From NCBI RefSeq assembly GCF_000257645.1, contig NZ_AJHJ01000012.1, positions 1 through 64,000 on the forward strand: a stretch of 64,000 nucleotides of DNA, written 5' to 3'. Source of the stretch: Serratia sp. M24T3 (GTDB lineage: Bacteria; Pseudomonadota; Gammaproteobacteria; Enterobacterales; Enterobacteriaceae). Below, piece by piece: positions 1 to 8,817 of this stretch. Each line of letters begins with the position of its first letter. The first letter of the stretch is position 1. Under the pieces are notes generated by a model. That model saw nothing but the letters and a program-made list of their open reading frames with translations, made no database searches and was not told the origin of the DNA. A program made the translations under genes and the position numbers.

Positions 1-64
1 ATCGATGATGTAAGAAAAAAAGCGCGAGGGCGGGTCAAGAGCCGGTCATGAACGCAAAAAAAGA

Positions 65-94
65 GGGCCCCTGTCTGACGACAGCGGCCCTTTT
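65..94 (+). terminator. Rho-independent terminator of an upstream gene
   Basis: An 11-position stem (five GC-rich pairs, one C-C mismatch, five more pairs) closes on the four-base loop TGAC and is followed by TTTT. A run of A residues precedes it, so it could work in both directions. The gene it ends lies left of the window. In E. coli an rRNA operon flanks kgtP on this side; no 5S sequence is recognisable in the first 60 bases, so the owner is unknown. Confidence 0.6.
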
Positions 95-269
95 GCTGTT
101 GCAATTTACGCCAAGATTGCTCACAAAACAGCTATTTAATCTAATAAATAGGCAATAATTCTCGCCTTTACCCCCTGTTTCCTGCTTAACTAGATACTCA
201 TATTGCATAAAAAATCATATAAAGAAGTCCTTTTATCCTTTGGACTGAGAAAAGCAGGAGATAATAATA

Positions 270-1568
270 ATGACCGAAATTACACGTTCAACATCGCAGG
301 AGTTAGCAGATAAGGATAAGAAAAGCCGAATATTTGCCATCGTCGGAGCCTCATCCGGCAACCTGGTAGAATGGTTCGACTTTTATGTTTATTCATTTTG
401 TTCAATTTACTTTGCCGCATCATTCTTCCCAAGCGGAAATAGCACTACACAGTTGCTACAAACGGCAGGCGTATTTGCCGCTGGTTTTTTTATGCGCCCA
501 ATAGGCGGCTGGTTATTTGGTTATATTGCCGATAAACACGGCCGTAAAAGCTCTATGCTGATCTCCGTATGCATGATGTGTGCTGGATCGCTGGTGATCG
601 CTTGCCTGCCAACCTACGAGGCGATTGGTGCCTGGGCTCCGGCCTTGTTGCTGTTTGCTCGACTGTTCCAGGGGCTGTCGGTTGGTGGCGAGTACGGCAC
701 CAGTGCAACCTATATGAGTGAAGTTGCCATCAAAGGACGCCGCGGTTTTTATGCCTCATTCCAGTACGTCACACTAATAGGCGGTCAATTACTGGCGTTA
801 GTGGTACTGGTCGGCCTGCAACAGTTACTCTCCGGTGACGAGCTGAGAGCCTGGGGATGGCGTATACCTTTTGCTCTTGGCGCGCTACTGGCCGTCGTTG
901 CACTATTTTTACGCCGTTCACTTAATGAAACGTCTGATGAAAAAACCCGAGCCCACAAAGACGCAGGCAGTTTAAAGGGCCTATGGAAACACAAGAAAGC
1001 CTTCCTGATGGTGTTGGGTTTCACCGCTGGCGGATCGCTGAGCTTCTATACTTTCACCACATATATGCAGAAATATCTGGTGAATACTGCTGGAATGAAT
1101 GCAAAGACTGCCAGCGGGTTAATGACTTTGGCACTGTTCGTCTTTATGTTATTGCAGCCGATTGTCGGGGGATTATCCGATAAAATAGGTCGCAAGAACT
1201 CAATGTTAATATTTTCTGGCTTTGCAACGTTGCTGACAATTCCTATTCTATATACTCTGCAAAGTGTCACTAACCCTTATTTAGCGTTTACACTCATTGT
1301 TATTGCGCTGGCAATTGTGACCTTCTATACCTCTATTAGTGGCTTATTAAAGGCTGAGATGTTTCCTGCAGAAGTACGAGCATTGGGAGTCGGATTATCT
1401 TACGCGGTTGCGAATGCTGTATTTGGAGGTTCGGCCGAGTTTGTTGCACTAAGCCTAAAGTCATGGAATATCGAAGAAGTCTTTTTCTGGTATGTTTCTG
1501 GCATGAGCCTGATTGCGTTTATCGTATCGATGCGCCTGAATGCCAAAGGTAAAGAGATTCAGTTATAG
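270..1568 (+). CDS. kgtP: Alpha-ketoglutarate permease KgtP
   Basis: This is an inner-membrane proton symporter that imports 2-oxoglutarate, from the metabolite:H+ symporter group of the major facilitator superfamily. It has 432 residues, the same length as E. coli KgtP, and most of the sequence can be matched to it from memory. The signature [12 protein letters not shown] lies near residues 31-42, the loop 2-3 motif [10 protein letters not shown] near 88-97, and a second copy, SDKIGRK, near 300. About twelve hydrophobic segments are present. The start follows a purine-rich GGAGATAA stretch. It is convergent with pssA and shares a bidirectional terminator with it, as expected from E. coli gene order. 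No regulatory site is evident in the AT-rich 170 bp upstream. Confidence 0.95.
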   Translation: MTEITRSTSQELADKDKKSRIFAIVGASSGNLVEWFDFYVYSFCSIYFAASFFPSGNSTTQLLQTAGVFAAGFFMRPIGGWLFGYIADKHGRKSSMLISVCMMCAGSLVIACLPTYEAIGAWAPALLLFARLFQGLSVGGEYGTSATYMSEVAIKGRRGFYASFQYVTLIGGQLLALVVLVGLQQLLSGDELRAWGWRIPFALGALLAVVALFLRRSLNETSDEKTRAHKDAGSLKGLWKHKKAFLMVLGFTAGGSLSFYTFTTYMQKYLVNTAGMNAKTASGLMTLALFVFMLLQPIVGGLSDKIGRKNSMLIFSGFATLLTIPILYTLQSVTNPYLAFTLIVIALAIVTFYTSISGLLKAEMFPAEVRALGVGLSYAVANAVFGGSAEFVALSLKSWNIEEVFFWYVSGMSLIAFIVSMRLNAKGKEIQL

Positions 1569-1599
1569 TGCGTTAACTATATGATATAAAAGTATTTAT

Positions 1600-1627
1600 A
1601 AAAAGGGCCTCTTTGCAGGCCCTTTTT
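1600..1627. terminator. Bidirectional terminator between kgtP and pssA
   Basis: A perfect 11-bp stem (AAAAAGGGCCT paired with AGGCCCTTTTT) closes on a six-base loop. It carries A5 on one side and T5 on the other, so it can end transcripts from both convergent genes. Confidence 0.9.
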
Positions 1628-1645
1628 AAATTGGAGACGGTTTTA

Positions 1646-3001
1646 TTACAAAATACGGCTGATTAAGCGGTCAATACGGATACGACGCAGTCGACGAATC
1701 AACTTACGCACCTTAACCGGATAATTTGGAATACTCTCAAGCTCCATATAATGTGAAACAATCTCAGTATGTTCACGGATATTATCTAGTTCTTTCTGGC
1801 GTTGGACTCGCATCTCTTTATTAGGATCGTGGATTAAAATCGCATTTTCCAGATCGAGACGCCAGGCGCGCGGATTAAGGTTATTACCTGTAATAAGCTG
1901 CCAGCGGTCGTCCACCCATAGACCTTTAAGATGATAACTATTGTCGCCATCTTTCCACAGTCTGACAATTAATTGGCCGCTGTCGATAAAGCGTTGCAGT
2001 CGACTCAAGAAGCGGCGAAGGTTTATTTCATAAAGATAAGGCAGGGCACCAATAATCTTGAACGGCTGATCCTGAGGTATATAAAAATCATTAGCGGTTT
2101 TATCGCCGACGATAATTTCCACCTGCTTACCGCGACGCAGTAGGCCCATAATATTGCGAGCCAGCAAGGCGGGCATATTGAAGTAAGGCGTACAGAGCGT
2201 CAGTTTCTCGTCAGTACTGGCCATCAGATGAAAAATAGTCTGGTTAAGATTATTTTGTTTGCCTAAGCCTACCATCGGCGTGACTGCCAATTCATTCTCT
2301 GAGGCAGCATCTTTGAAATGATAGCTGCAATCGCGCAGATTTTGACGGAACTGGCGAGTCTCATTTTTGATCTCCGGACTTTTCGGACGATCTTCACGAT
2401 CCAGTCGCTGCACAGCATTGTCGCTAAGTAATGACTTCTTGATATAGTCGACCATGCTGTTTGCCAGCTGCGGATTGGTCAGCAGGTGATAGCGGTCAAA
2501 ACGGTATTTATCATGCCGATGAAGATAAACGTCATTCATACTCGCGCCGCTGTAAACCACGCAATCATCAACGATATTGCCTTTTAAATGCAGTACGCCC
2601 AGCGCTTCACGGGTATTGACCGGTACACCATAAACCGGAACGGATACGTCAGGATTTTCCTGCGCCATACGGCAATACCAGTCAGCATTGGTATTGGTTG
2701 CAGCCGCGCCGATACGGCCACGCTGGGCGCGATGCCAGTCAACCAGAATGCAGACCTCCAGCTCGGGACGCTGACGTTTTGCTTCATAAACTGCTGATAA
2801 CACATCTCGCCCGCCGTCATCGTTCTCCAGATACAGAGCAACCAGATAAATCCGTTGGGTAGCGTTGGCGATGACCTCAAGCAGCGTCGTACGGAAATCT
2901 GTGGCACTGTACAGTGTTTTTACAGCATCAATCGATTGGGGGAGTTTGGGTAATTGAGCAAGATGTTGTTGATGTTTGTTTCGTTTAAATTTAGACAACA
3001 T
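1646..3001 (-). CDS. pssA: CDP-diacylglycerol-serine O-phosphatidyltransferase
   Basis: PssA makes phosphatidylserine from CDP-diacylglycerol and serine, the committed step to phosphatidylethanolamine, at the cytoplasmic face of the membrane. It belongs to the phospholipase D superfamily. Two HxKx4D motifs are visible, HLKGNIVDD (about residue 138) and HLKGLWVDD (about 357), the second followed by the GNNLNPRAW segment. A longer open frame exists, but the start at MLSKFKRN gives 451 residues, exactly the E. coli length and N terminus. The C-terminal end is strongly basic (RKLIRRLRRIRIDRLISRIL), consistent with peripheral membrane binding. It lies downstream of pat on the same strand, with a 127-bp gap that probably holds its promoter. 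Confidence 0.96.
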   Translation of the reverse strand: MLSKFKRNKHQQHLAQLPKLPQSIDAVKTLYSATDFRTTLLEVIANATQRIYLVALYLENDDGGRDVLSAVYEAKRQRPELEVCILVDWHRAQRGRIGAAATNTNADWYCRMAQENPDVSVPVYGVPVNTREALGVLHLKGNIVDDCVVYSGASMNDVYLHRHDKYRFDRYHLLTNPQLANSMVDYIKKSLLSDNAVQRLDREDRPKSPEIKNETRQFRQNLRDCSYHFKDAASENELAVTPMVGLGKQNNLNQTIFHLMASTDEKLTLCTPYFNMPALLARNIMGLLRRGKQVEIIVGDKTANDFYIPQDQPFKIIGALPYLYEINLRRFLSRLQRFIDSGQLIVRLWKDGDNSYHLKGLWVDDRWQLITGNNLNPRAWRLDLENAILIHDPNKEMRVQRQKELDNIREHTEIVSHYMELESIPNYPVKVRKLIRRLRRIRIDRLISRIL

Positions 3002-3128
3002 CACAGTGCGCTTCTTCTCTCTTAATGAATGGCAATTGCGGTGCAAAATTGATAAAACTGACCGCACAATCGGTCGATAATACCATTAGTCTCCACCGAT
3101 GTGCGCAAGTTTTGCCTGCAACGCCGTC

Positions 3129-5777
3129 TTAAATCTGTAACGGAAGGGAAAGACTCACGATCCCCTCAGATAACTGGACGTCCACTTCAAAGCCTAATTT
3201 TCGGGCCAGCGCCAGCATGCCGCGGTTGTTTGGCATAGTGATTCCAGCTAAACGTTGGATTCCGTGCTCGGTGGTATAGGCAATCATTTTCGACAGCAGT
3301 CGACCGCCAAGACCCAGACCTTTTAAGTCGGAACGGACCAGTACAGAAAACTCGGCATCAATATTGTCGGGATCAGAGATGGCGCGCGTGACGCCAATAA
3401 TCTCGATTTCGTGAGTCTGTCCGCGAACCGCAACAAACGCCATTTCACGATCGTAGTCGATTTGCGTCATATTCGCTAAATCTTCGTGGGTAAACTCATT
3501 GATTTCGCTAAAGTAGCGATAATAAAGATCCTCTTTGGTAACCTTCTGGATAAACGCTTTCAGCAGCGGCTCATCTTCCGGCAGAATCGGGCGGAACAGA
3601 CAGGTCGAACCGTCTTTCAGCTCGACTCTTTCCTCAAGACGCTGCGGATAAGGTCGAATTGCCAGCCGCGACTGCTGGCGGTCGGTGTCCGGGCTGAGTT
3701 GCAGAGCCACATCAAGAAGAGTCAGTTCATTACCCGAGGCCAACAGAGGATGAATAGTCAATTCGGTGATTTGCGGGCAGTCGATAATCAGATTGGAAAC
3801 CTGCACCAATAAACGGCTAAGTGCAGGAATATCCAAGGGACGCAGGGCGTTACGCTCGCGGATTTTGCCGCTTTTTAGCCCTTGAAGGACAAGATAACTT
3901 GCTAACGCCATATTGAGCGGCGGCAGCGCAACAACTGCGTGCTGTTCAGGAAGCCATTCGATGCCGCCTTCACCCAGCATAATTAGCGGGCCGAACACGG
4001 CATCATACTGCACAACAATTCTCAGCTCTTGAGCACCGGGCCTGTTAGCCATAGTTTGTACTAACAAACCATTGATACGTGCCTGCGGAAAAGCCCGCCT
4101 GGCCCGGTCAAATATGGCGTCTGCAGCCTGGCTAACCTCTTCAGGCGTACGCAGATAAAGCATGACGCCCTGCACCTCGGAATTGTGGTCAATATCCGGC
4201 GATCGCAGCTTCAGCGCTACCGGATAGCCCACGCGCCCGGCAATTTCTACCGCTTCGCTGCTGTCGCTGGCAATCCATGTCGGCAATACCGACATGCCAT
4301 AATCTTTGAATATTGCCCGCACTTCGTGGGTATCAAGTCTGTTAGCGCCGTCTCGCAATGCCTGATCAATCAGCCTATGCGCGCCATCGGTGTTCTTATT
4401 AAGGTCCAGTGGCAGAGAAGGGGTCTCTTTTAACTGTTTCTGGTTGCGGCGATATTCAACCATGTGCATAAACGCCGTCACCGCGCCCTCGGGGGTGCGA
4501 TAAGTTGGCAGACCGGCCTCGGTAAAAAGCTTACGGGCTTCGATGGAAGAAAACTCGCCACACCAGTTGGTCAACAGAGTGACCCGTTTACCGCGAGGAT
4601 GCTGATTAATCGTCTCGATAGCTTTTTCGGCAGTGATCGTGCCCGGAGATGCCGCACTTGGGGCATGAATTACCAGCAGTGCGTCATAATCCTGGGAATC
4701 TAGAAGCGTAGTAAGCACTAACTGATAAAGCGCAGGGCTGGCGTCATCGCGCAGGTCTAGGGGATTCCCAACCACAATATTATCGGGTAACAGACTGTGC
4801 AGCCGTTGCACGGTTTCATCGTCAAGAGTCGCCAGCTTGCCGTGATTGCTTAACAGCTGGTCTAACGCCATTGCAGCCGGAGCAGCTCCGTTACTAAGGA
4901 TAAGCAAGCGCTCACCTCGCAGCGGGCGCATGTGACTCAGCGTCTCTACTGCGGAGAACAGCTCATGTGTGTCTTGCACGCGCAGCAGGCCCGCACGTTG
5001 GATGGCCGCGTCGTAGGCGGCATCAAGGCTTAACGGGCTGTTCAATAGTTGTTGCGCCTGGGCGCTGCGCCCGCTTTTGATCACCAGAATCGGTTTATTG
5101 CGAGATGCGCTGCGGGAAGCCGAAAGAAATCGCCGCGCATCGCTGACATGTTCGACATAAAGCAGGATAGCGCTGGTTTTGCTGTCTCGGGCGAGAAAAT
5201 CCAGCAGGTCGTCGACGTCGATATCCAGACTATCGCCGAGAGAAATAAAGTAGGAGAAGCCGACTGAACGCTGCTGTGCCCAGTCCAGAATAGTATTCGC
5301 CACCGCGGCTGACTGGGAAATAAACGCCAGTTTGCCGGGTAAAATCGGCACCGGTGAGAAGCTGGCATTAAGCCCCAGCCACGGTGCCAAAATGCCCAGA
5401 CTGTTAGGCCCCAGCAGGCGCATTGAATAACGCTGAGCGGTGCTTTTCAGCTCGGCAAACTGCTGTTGATGGGAGGAAAGGACGATGACTGTCTTGCAAC
5501 CGCGTTCGCCGAGTTGTTCGAGCAATGGCAAGTTTCTATCGGCGCGGGTACAAATCACTGCCAAATCGGGAGTCATCGGCAAACTGGCGACATCGGGATA
5601 GGCCAGCACGCCGCAAACCGCCTGCCATGAGGGAGTGACTGGCAACACCGGTCCTTTGAATCCTCCCGCCAGCAGGTTTCGCATCATCAGATAACCGGCG
5701 CGCCCGGGTTTATCCGATGCCCCCAGTACTGCAATCGATTTTGGTCGTAATAAAGCTTCTAACCCGCGCTGGCTCAT
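3129..5777 (-). CDS. pat: Protein lysine acetyltransferase Pat (YfiQ/PatZ)
   Basis: Pat acetylates lysines of metabolic enzymes such as acetyl-CoA synthetase, using acetyl-CoA. The 882-residue protein fuses a catalytically inactive NDP-forming acyl-CoA synthetase-like region to a C-terminal GNAT domain. Residues 1-130 resemble the CoA-binding domain (IAVLGASDKPGRAGY near 15-29), the middle resembles succinyl-CoA ligase, an ATP-grasp-like part covers about 490-700, and the acetyltransferase lies at about 730-880 with the acetyl-CoA loop VRSDLKGLGLGGRLL. E. coli PatZ has about 886 residues. It starts 30 bp after tapT on the same strand, so the two probably form an operon, as in E. coli. Confidence 0.94.
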   Translation of the reverse strand: MSQRGLEALLRPKSIAVLGASDKPGRAGYLMMRNLLAGGFKGPVLPVTPSWQAVCGVLAYPDVASLPMTPDLAVICTRADRNLPLLEQLGERGCKTVIVLSSHQQQFAELKSTAQRYSMRLLGPNSLGILAPWLGLNASFSPVPILPGKLAFISQSAAVANTILDWAQQRSVGFSYFISLGDSLDIDVDDLLDFLARDSKTSAILLYVEHVSDARRFLSASRSASRNKPILVIKSGRSAQAQQLLNSPLSLDAAYDAAIQRAGLLRVQDTHELFSAVETLSHMRPLRGERLLILSNGAAPAAMALDQLLSNHGKLATLDDETVQRLHSLLPDNIVVGNPLDLRDDASPALYQLVLTTLLDSQDYDALLVIHAPSAASPGTITAEKAIETINQHPRGKRVTLLTNWCGEFSSIEARKLFTEAGLPTYRTPEGAVTAFMHMVEYRRNQKQLKETPSLPLDLNKNTDGAHRLIDQALRDGANRLDTHEVRAIFKDYGMSVLPTWIASDSSEAVEIAGRVGYPVALKLRSPDIDHNSEVQGVMLYLRTPEEVSQAADAIFDRARRAFPQARINGLLVQTMANRPGAQELRIVVQYDAVFGPLIMLGEGGIEWLPEQHAVVALPPLNMALASYLVLQGLKSGKIRERNALRPLDIPALSRLLVQVSNLIIDCPQITELTIHPLLASGNELTLLDVALQLSPDTDRQQSRLAIRPYPQRLEERVELKDGSTCLFRPILPEDEPLLKAFIQKVTKEDLYYRYFSEINEFTHEDLANMTQIDYDREMAFVAVRGQTHEIEIIGVTRAISDPDNIDAEFSVLVRSDLKGLGLGGRLLSKMIAYTTEHGIQRLAGITMPNNRGMLALARKLGFEVDVQLSEGIVSLSLPLQI

Positions 5778-5807
5778 CCTACCTCCTGTTAAAAATATAA
5801 TGGGATT

Positions 5808-6512
5808 CTAGAGGCTTTCTTCGCAATTTGCTGTGAGTTGATGCACCGGATGATGAGGTTTTCCGGCTAAATATTTAGTCCTAAACAGTTCGAATAGCGC
5901 TGACATGCTCTCAGAGGCCTGAATATCACCGGATTTTTCCAGTAAAGCTGCTGCGACCTCTACCGTACAATGCTGATCTGCGCGCGGCGATTCGCGCAAT
6001 ACATAGTTAGATTTTGCGCTGACATCGAGTGAAAACACCGGTAAGCCGTCCAAATATGGACTTTTGCGAAACATTTTTCTCGCCTCGTTCCAGGTTCCAT
6101 CAAGCATGATAAATAGCGGTGGCTTGCTGTTCTGAGGCAGTTCGGTAAATACCTGGCGTGGTGCTTCGACAAAAGAGGCCGGGAATACCACATAAGGCTG
6201 CCGCGCAGGATCGGCAATGGCCGCCAGCAAAGCCGGATCGGTTTCCATCCGTGACCACATAAATGCCTGAGTATTCGGCAGAATATCAGCAATCAAGCGC
6301 CCGGTATTGCTCGGTTTAAGCGGCTCGGTATCGAACATCACCAGACAAAAGCGGCTTTTCGCCTGCTGAGGTGCGATTGTGCCGCACAGGCAGTTGCGCA
6401 TCGGAAGCAAACACGATTGACAGCGGATCACGCGTGAGCCACGGGCCAAATAGGGGCGAGTTGATTTTGCGAGGCGCTGGGCGCGCAAGCGCAGTACGGC
6501 ATTGTCCGGCAT
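5808..6512 (-). CDS. tapT: tRNA-uridine aminocarboxypropyltransferase TapT (DTW domain)
   Basis: TapT (formerly YfiP) transfers the 3-amino-3-carboxypropyl group of S-adenosylmethionine to uridine 47 in the tRNA variable loop, giving acp3U. The 234-residue protein has an N-terminal cysteine cluster (CQSCLLPMRNCLC, about residues 29-41) likely to bind zinc and the family-defining DTW-region motif MLDGTWNEARKMF near residues 135-147. The segment SRFCLVMFDTEPLKPSNTGR is characteristic of the family. It is transcribed just ahead of pat with a 30-bp gap, as in E. coli. The start follows a weak Shine-Dalgarno sequence; no competing start is better. Confidence 0.92.
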   Translation of the reverse strand: MPDNAVLRLRAQRLAKSTRPYLARGSRVIRCQSCLLPMRNCLCGTIAPQQAKSRFCLVMFDTEPLKPSNTGRLIADILPNTQAFMWSRMETDPALLAAIADPARQPYVVFPASFVEAPRQVFTELPQNSKPPLFIMLDGTWNEARKMFRKSPYLDGLPVFSLDVSAKSNYVLRESPRADQHCTVEVAAALLEKSGDIQASESMSALFELFRTKYLAGKPHHPVHQLTANCEESL

Positions 6513-6622
6513 TGAAGATCCTGCAGCGGTAAATCGGACTATTGTAATCGGATGTGGGGTTGACCGGTAGTGTCTGGCGACTTGGATGATAAAAATGCGA
6601 GGCTTCGCGGAGGATGGGGATA

Positions 6623-6653
6623 AAAAATGGCCCCGGCAGACAATGCAGGGGCC
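6623..6653 (-). terminator. Terminator of trxC
   Basis: On the minus strand a GGCCCC/GGGGCC stem, extended by a TGC/GCA inner helix, is followed by ATTTTTTATC. It lies 18 bp past the trxC stop codon. Confidence 0.8.
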
Positions 6654-6670
6654 GAGCAGGTCGTTATGCG

Positions 6671-7096
6671 TTACAATGATTCATTGAGCCATTGGTTAAA
6701 CGGCGCTTTAGGCATCGCACCGCTTAACTGATCAACCATTTTACCCTGGTTGAACACCATAATGGTCGGAATGCTGCGAATACGAAAACGCGCGCCAAGT
6801 TCAGGTTCGGCTTCAGTATTAATTTTGATAAAGCGCACTTTACCTGCACGTTCGCCTGCAACATCTTCAAAGATGGGCGCGAAGTTAACGCAAGGACCAC
6901 ACCACGGTGCCCAGAAATCAATAACTACCGGCAAATCATCTTGCAGGTATTTATCCAGAGTTGCCGCCGTGGCATGGACCACTTCACCTTCAAACAGCGG
7001 GTGACCACAACGGCCACATTTGGCACCGTCGTCAATGCGTTCTTCAGACAAGCGGTTAGTCGCCTGGCATGATGAGCAAATCGTATTAATAGTCAT
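6671..7096 (-). CDS. trxC: Thioredoxin 2 with N-terminal zinc finger
   Basis: TrxC is a cytoplasmic protein disulfide reductase that complements TrxA, notably in oxidative stress. The protein of 141 residues has the two CxxC pairs that bind zinc (C7/C10 and C27/C30) and the thioredoxin active site WCGPC at residues 65-69, followed by the thioredoxin fold with the cis-proline segment SIPTIMVF. The start chosen ([10 protein letters not shown]) matches E. coli TrxC and has an AGAGG ribosome-binding site about ten bases upstream; the longer upstream frame has no homology. It is divergent from yfiF across about 217 bp. E. coli trxC is under OxyR control; I could not confirm an OxyR site here. Confidence 0.95.
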   Translation of the reverse strand: MTINTICSSCQATNRLSEERIDDGAKCGRCGHPLFEGEVVHATAATLDKYLQDDLPVVIDFWAPWCGPCVNFAPIFEDVAGERAGKVRFIKINTEAEPELGARFRIRSIPTIMVFNQGKMVDQLSGAMPKAPFNQWLNESL

Positions 7097-7313
7097 AGTT
7101 AAGCCTCTGTCATTGAGACCGTATCCTGTCACCAAAAAGCTTGGTTGATGTCTAAGATACGAAAATATTCTGATAATTATGCGGTTTGCCTGCAATGTGA
7201 ACAATGCGATTTACCCAATGAATACGATAGTTTTAAGCTTTTGGTCCAAAGCAGGTGGCTTACCACTCAGACATCAGGTAATCTTCGCGCCCAGCGCGTA
7301 GGTGGAGAGAAAA

Positions 7314-8450
7314 ATGAACGATTCATTCAGTGGAAAGAACGGCAAAGTCAAAGTGATGTACGTCCGCAGTGACGACGACGGCGATAACCGAAATAAAGAT
7401 CAACGTCCTTCGAATAATAAAGGACGTCCAGGTGATAAAGCTCGCCCGGGTTCCCGTCCCTTTGAAGGTCGCAACAATGAACGTCGCGGCAGTGACTCAC
7501 GCGGTGAATCGCGCGGTCCTGATGCACGTCGCAGTGACTCGCGTCCGAGTCGCCCGGCAAGCCGACCAGGCCGTGATACTGAAGGCTCAGGTTCATCTTC
7601 CCCGTGGGAAAATTCCTCACCGTGGAAAACCGTTTCTCGTGCACCTGATGATGAGTCAGTGCCGGATCACGGTGGCATCAGCGGTAAAAGCTTTATAGAT
7701 CCTGAGCAGCTGCGTCGTCAGCGTCAGGAAGAAACCCGTGTCTATGGCGAAAACGCCTGTCAGGCACTGTTTGCAAGCCGTCCGGACTCAATCGTTCGCG
7801 CCTGGTTTGTGCAATCGGTCACGCCGCGCTTTCGTGAAGCCCTGCGTTGGATGGCGGCTAACCGCAAAGCGTATCACGTGGTTGAAGACGACGAGCTGGC
7901 AAAAGCATCAGGCACCGAGCACCACGGTGGCGTATGTTTCTTGATCAAAAAGCGTCAGGGTCTGGATGCAGAGACTTATCTGCAAACCGCACCGGCCAAA
8001 GACTGTGTGCTGGCGTTGGAAAACGTCGGTAACCCGCATAACCTCGGCGGTATCATGCGTACCTGTGCGCACTTTGGTATCAACGGAATGCTGGTTCAGG
8101 ACCCTGCTCAGCTGGAGTCCGGTGCTGCAGTGCGTACCGCCGAAGGCGGCGCAGAACACGTTAAAGCGATTGTTGCAGACAACTTTATTGATGTGCTGGA
8201 CAGCTTCCGTAAAGCCGGTTACACCATCGTAACCACTTCCAGCCACAAAGGGACTGCACTCGGTAAAGCCGAATTGCCGGCCAAAATGGTGTTGGTATTA
8301 GGTGAAGAGAGCGACGGTTTGTCTGATAGCGCATGGCAGCAGGGTGACCTGAACGTCGCTATCGGCGGCACTGGTAAGGTCGAAAGCCTTAACGTTTCGG
8401 TTGCGACCGGCATTTTGCTGGCCGAATGGTGGCGTCAGAATCAGGGCTGA
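7314..8450 (+). CDS. yfiF: TrmH/SpoU-family RNA methyltransferase YfiF
   Basis: This is a SPOUT-class S-adenosylmethionine-dependent RNA 2'-O-methyltransferase whose RNA target is not established. It has 378 residues. Residues 15-110 are a low-complexity tail rich in Arg, Asp, Ser, Gly and Pro, longer than in E. coli YfiF (345 residues). The folded part contains an L30e-like substrate-binding region ([13 protein letters not shown] onwards) and the SpoU knot motifs [28 protein letters not shown] and a C-terminal [15 protein letters not shown]. The ATG used here follows GGTGGAGAG; an in-frame GTG four codons upstream overlaps that ribosome-binding site and is unlikely to be used. The tail may be an RNA-binding extension (inference). 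Confidence 0.92.
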   Translation: MNDSFSGKNGKVKVMYVRSDDDGDNRNKDQRPSNNKGRPGDKARPGSRPFEGRNNERRGSDSRGESRGPDARRSDSRPSRPASRPGRDTEGSGSSSPWENSSPWKTVSRAPDDESVPDHGGISGKSFIDPEQLRRQRQEETRVYGENACQALFASRPDSIVRAWFVQSVTPRFREALRWMAANRKAYHVVEDDELAKASGTEHHGGVCFLIKKRQGLDAETYLQTAPAKDCVLALENVGNPHNLGGIMRTCAHFGINGMLVQDPAQLESGAAVRTAEGGAEHVKAIVADNFIDVLDSFRKAGYTIVTTSSHKGTALGKAELPAKMVLVLGEESDGLSDSAWQQGDLNVAIGGTGKVESLNVSVATGILLAEWWRQNQG

Positions 8451-8507
8451 TTTTTCAATGGCCTGACTTAAAACCTCTCATCGTTTGATAGTGGCGAGGT
8501 AAATAGA

Positions 8508-8529
8508 ATGGACGCCCTGTGCGTCCATT
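8508..8529 (+). terminator. Terminator of yfiF
   Basis: A 9-bp stem (AATGGACGC-like arm, loop CCTGT, complementary arm GCGTCCATT) is followed by a T-rich run. It lies about 60 bp after the yfiF stop. Confidence 0.8.
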
Positions 8530-8548
8530 TTTGTTTTCTGCTCATGAG

Positions 8549-8650
8549 CTATTCTTGTTCTATGGCACTGACTGGCAATTTTAGGCCGAGCTGTTGGCGA
8601 TATTCCCCCGGTGTTATTCCAGTCACTGCCTTGCAGTGAACGGCAAAAGA
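8549..8650 (-). pseudogene. C-terminal remnant of an AraC-family regulator
   Basis: Reading the minus strand from 8650 gives about 33 codons ending in TAG at 8549-8551. They contain VTGITPGEYRQQL, the typical end of the second helix-turn-helix of AraC/XylS regulators. Everything upstream (DNA-binding helix 1, linker, effector domain) is missing: the frame runs straight into an unrelated gene remnant on the other strand. It is a relic with no start codon or ribosome-binding site. See the adjoining dehydrogenase stub. Confidence 0.75.
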
Positions 8651-8652
8651 CT

Positions 8653-8760
8653 ATCTCGACATTCCTGCCTCAGTTGCCAAGCTTTGAAGATTCGCTAGAA
8701 GCCTGGCGCTATTTCGACAGTCGCCAGCAAACGGGCAAGGTAGTTATTTCGATTAATTAA
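8653..8760 (+). pseudogene. C-terminal remnant of a zinc-type alcohol dehydrogenase/quinone oxidoreductase
   Basis: The plus-strand frame ending in TAA at 8758-8760 encodes about 35 residues containing FEDSLEAWRYFDSRQQTGK followed by VVISIN. This is the usual C-terminal helix and strand of medium-chain zinc alcohol dehydrogenase or quinone oxidoreductase proteins. The N-terminal nine tenths are absent. It abuts the AraC stub on the opposite strand, so the arrangement looks like a divergent regulator/enzyme pair whose shared promoter and both N-terminal halves were removed by one deletion. Confidence 0.72.
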
Positions 8761-8770
8761 AGCCAATAAA

Positions 8771-8795
8771 AAACGGACGCATCGCGCGTCCGTTT
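8771..8795 (-). terminator. Terminator of the emr operon
   Basis: A perfect 10-bp stem, AAACGGACGC paired with GCGTCCGTTT, is followed on the minus strand by a T6ATT run. It lies 23 bp beyond the emrB stop codon. Confidence 0.85.
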
Positions 8796-8817
8796 GTCGT
8801 TAATGCACAGAGAAAGA

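Noticed and set aside
1-64. End of an rRNA operon before kgtP
   Set aside because: E. coli has one there, but no 5S sequence can be recognised in these bases.
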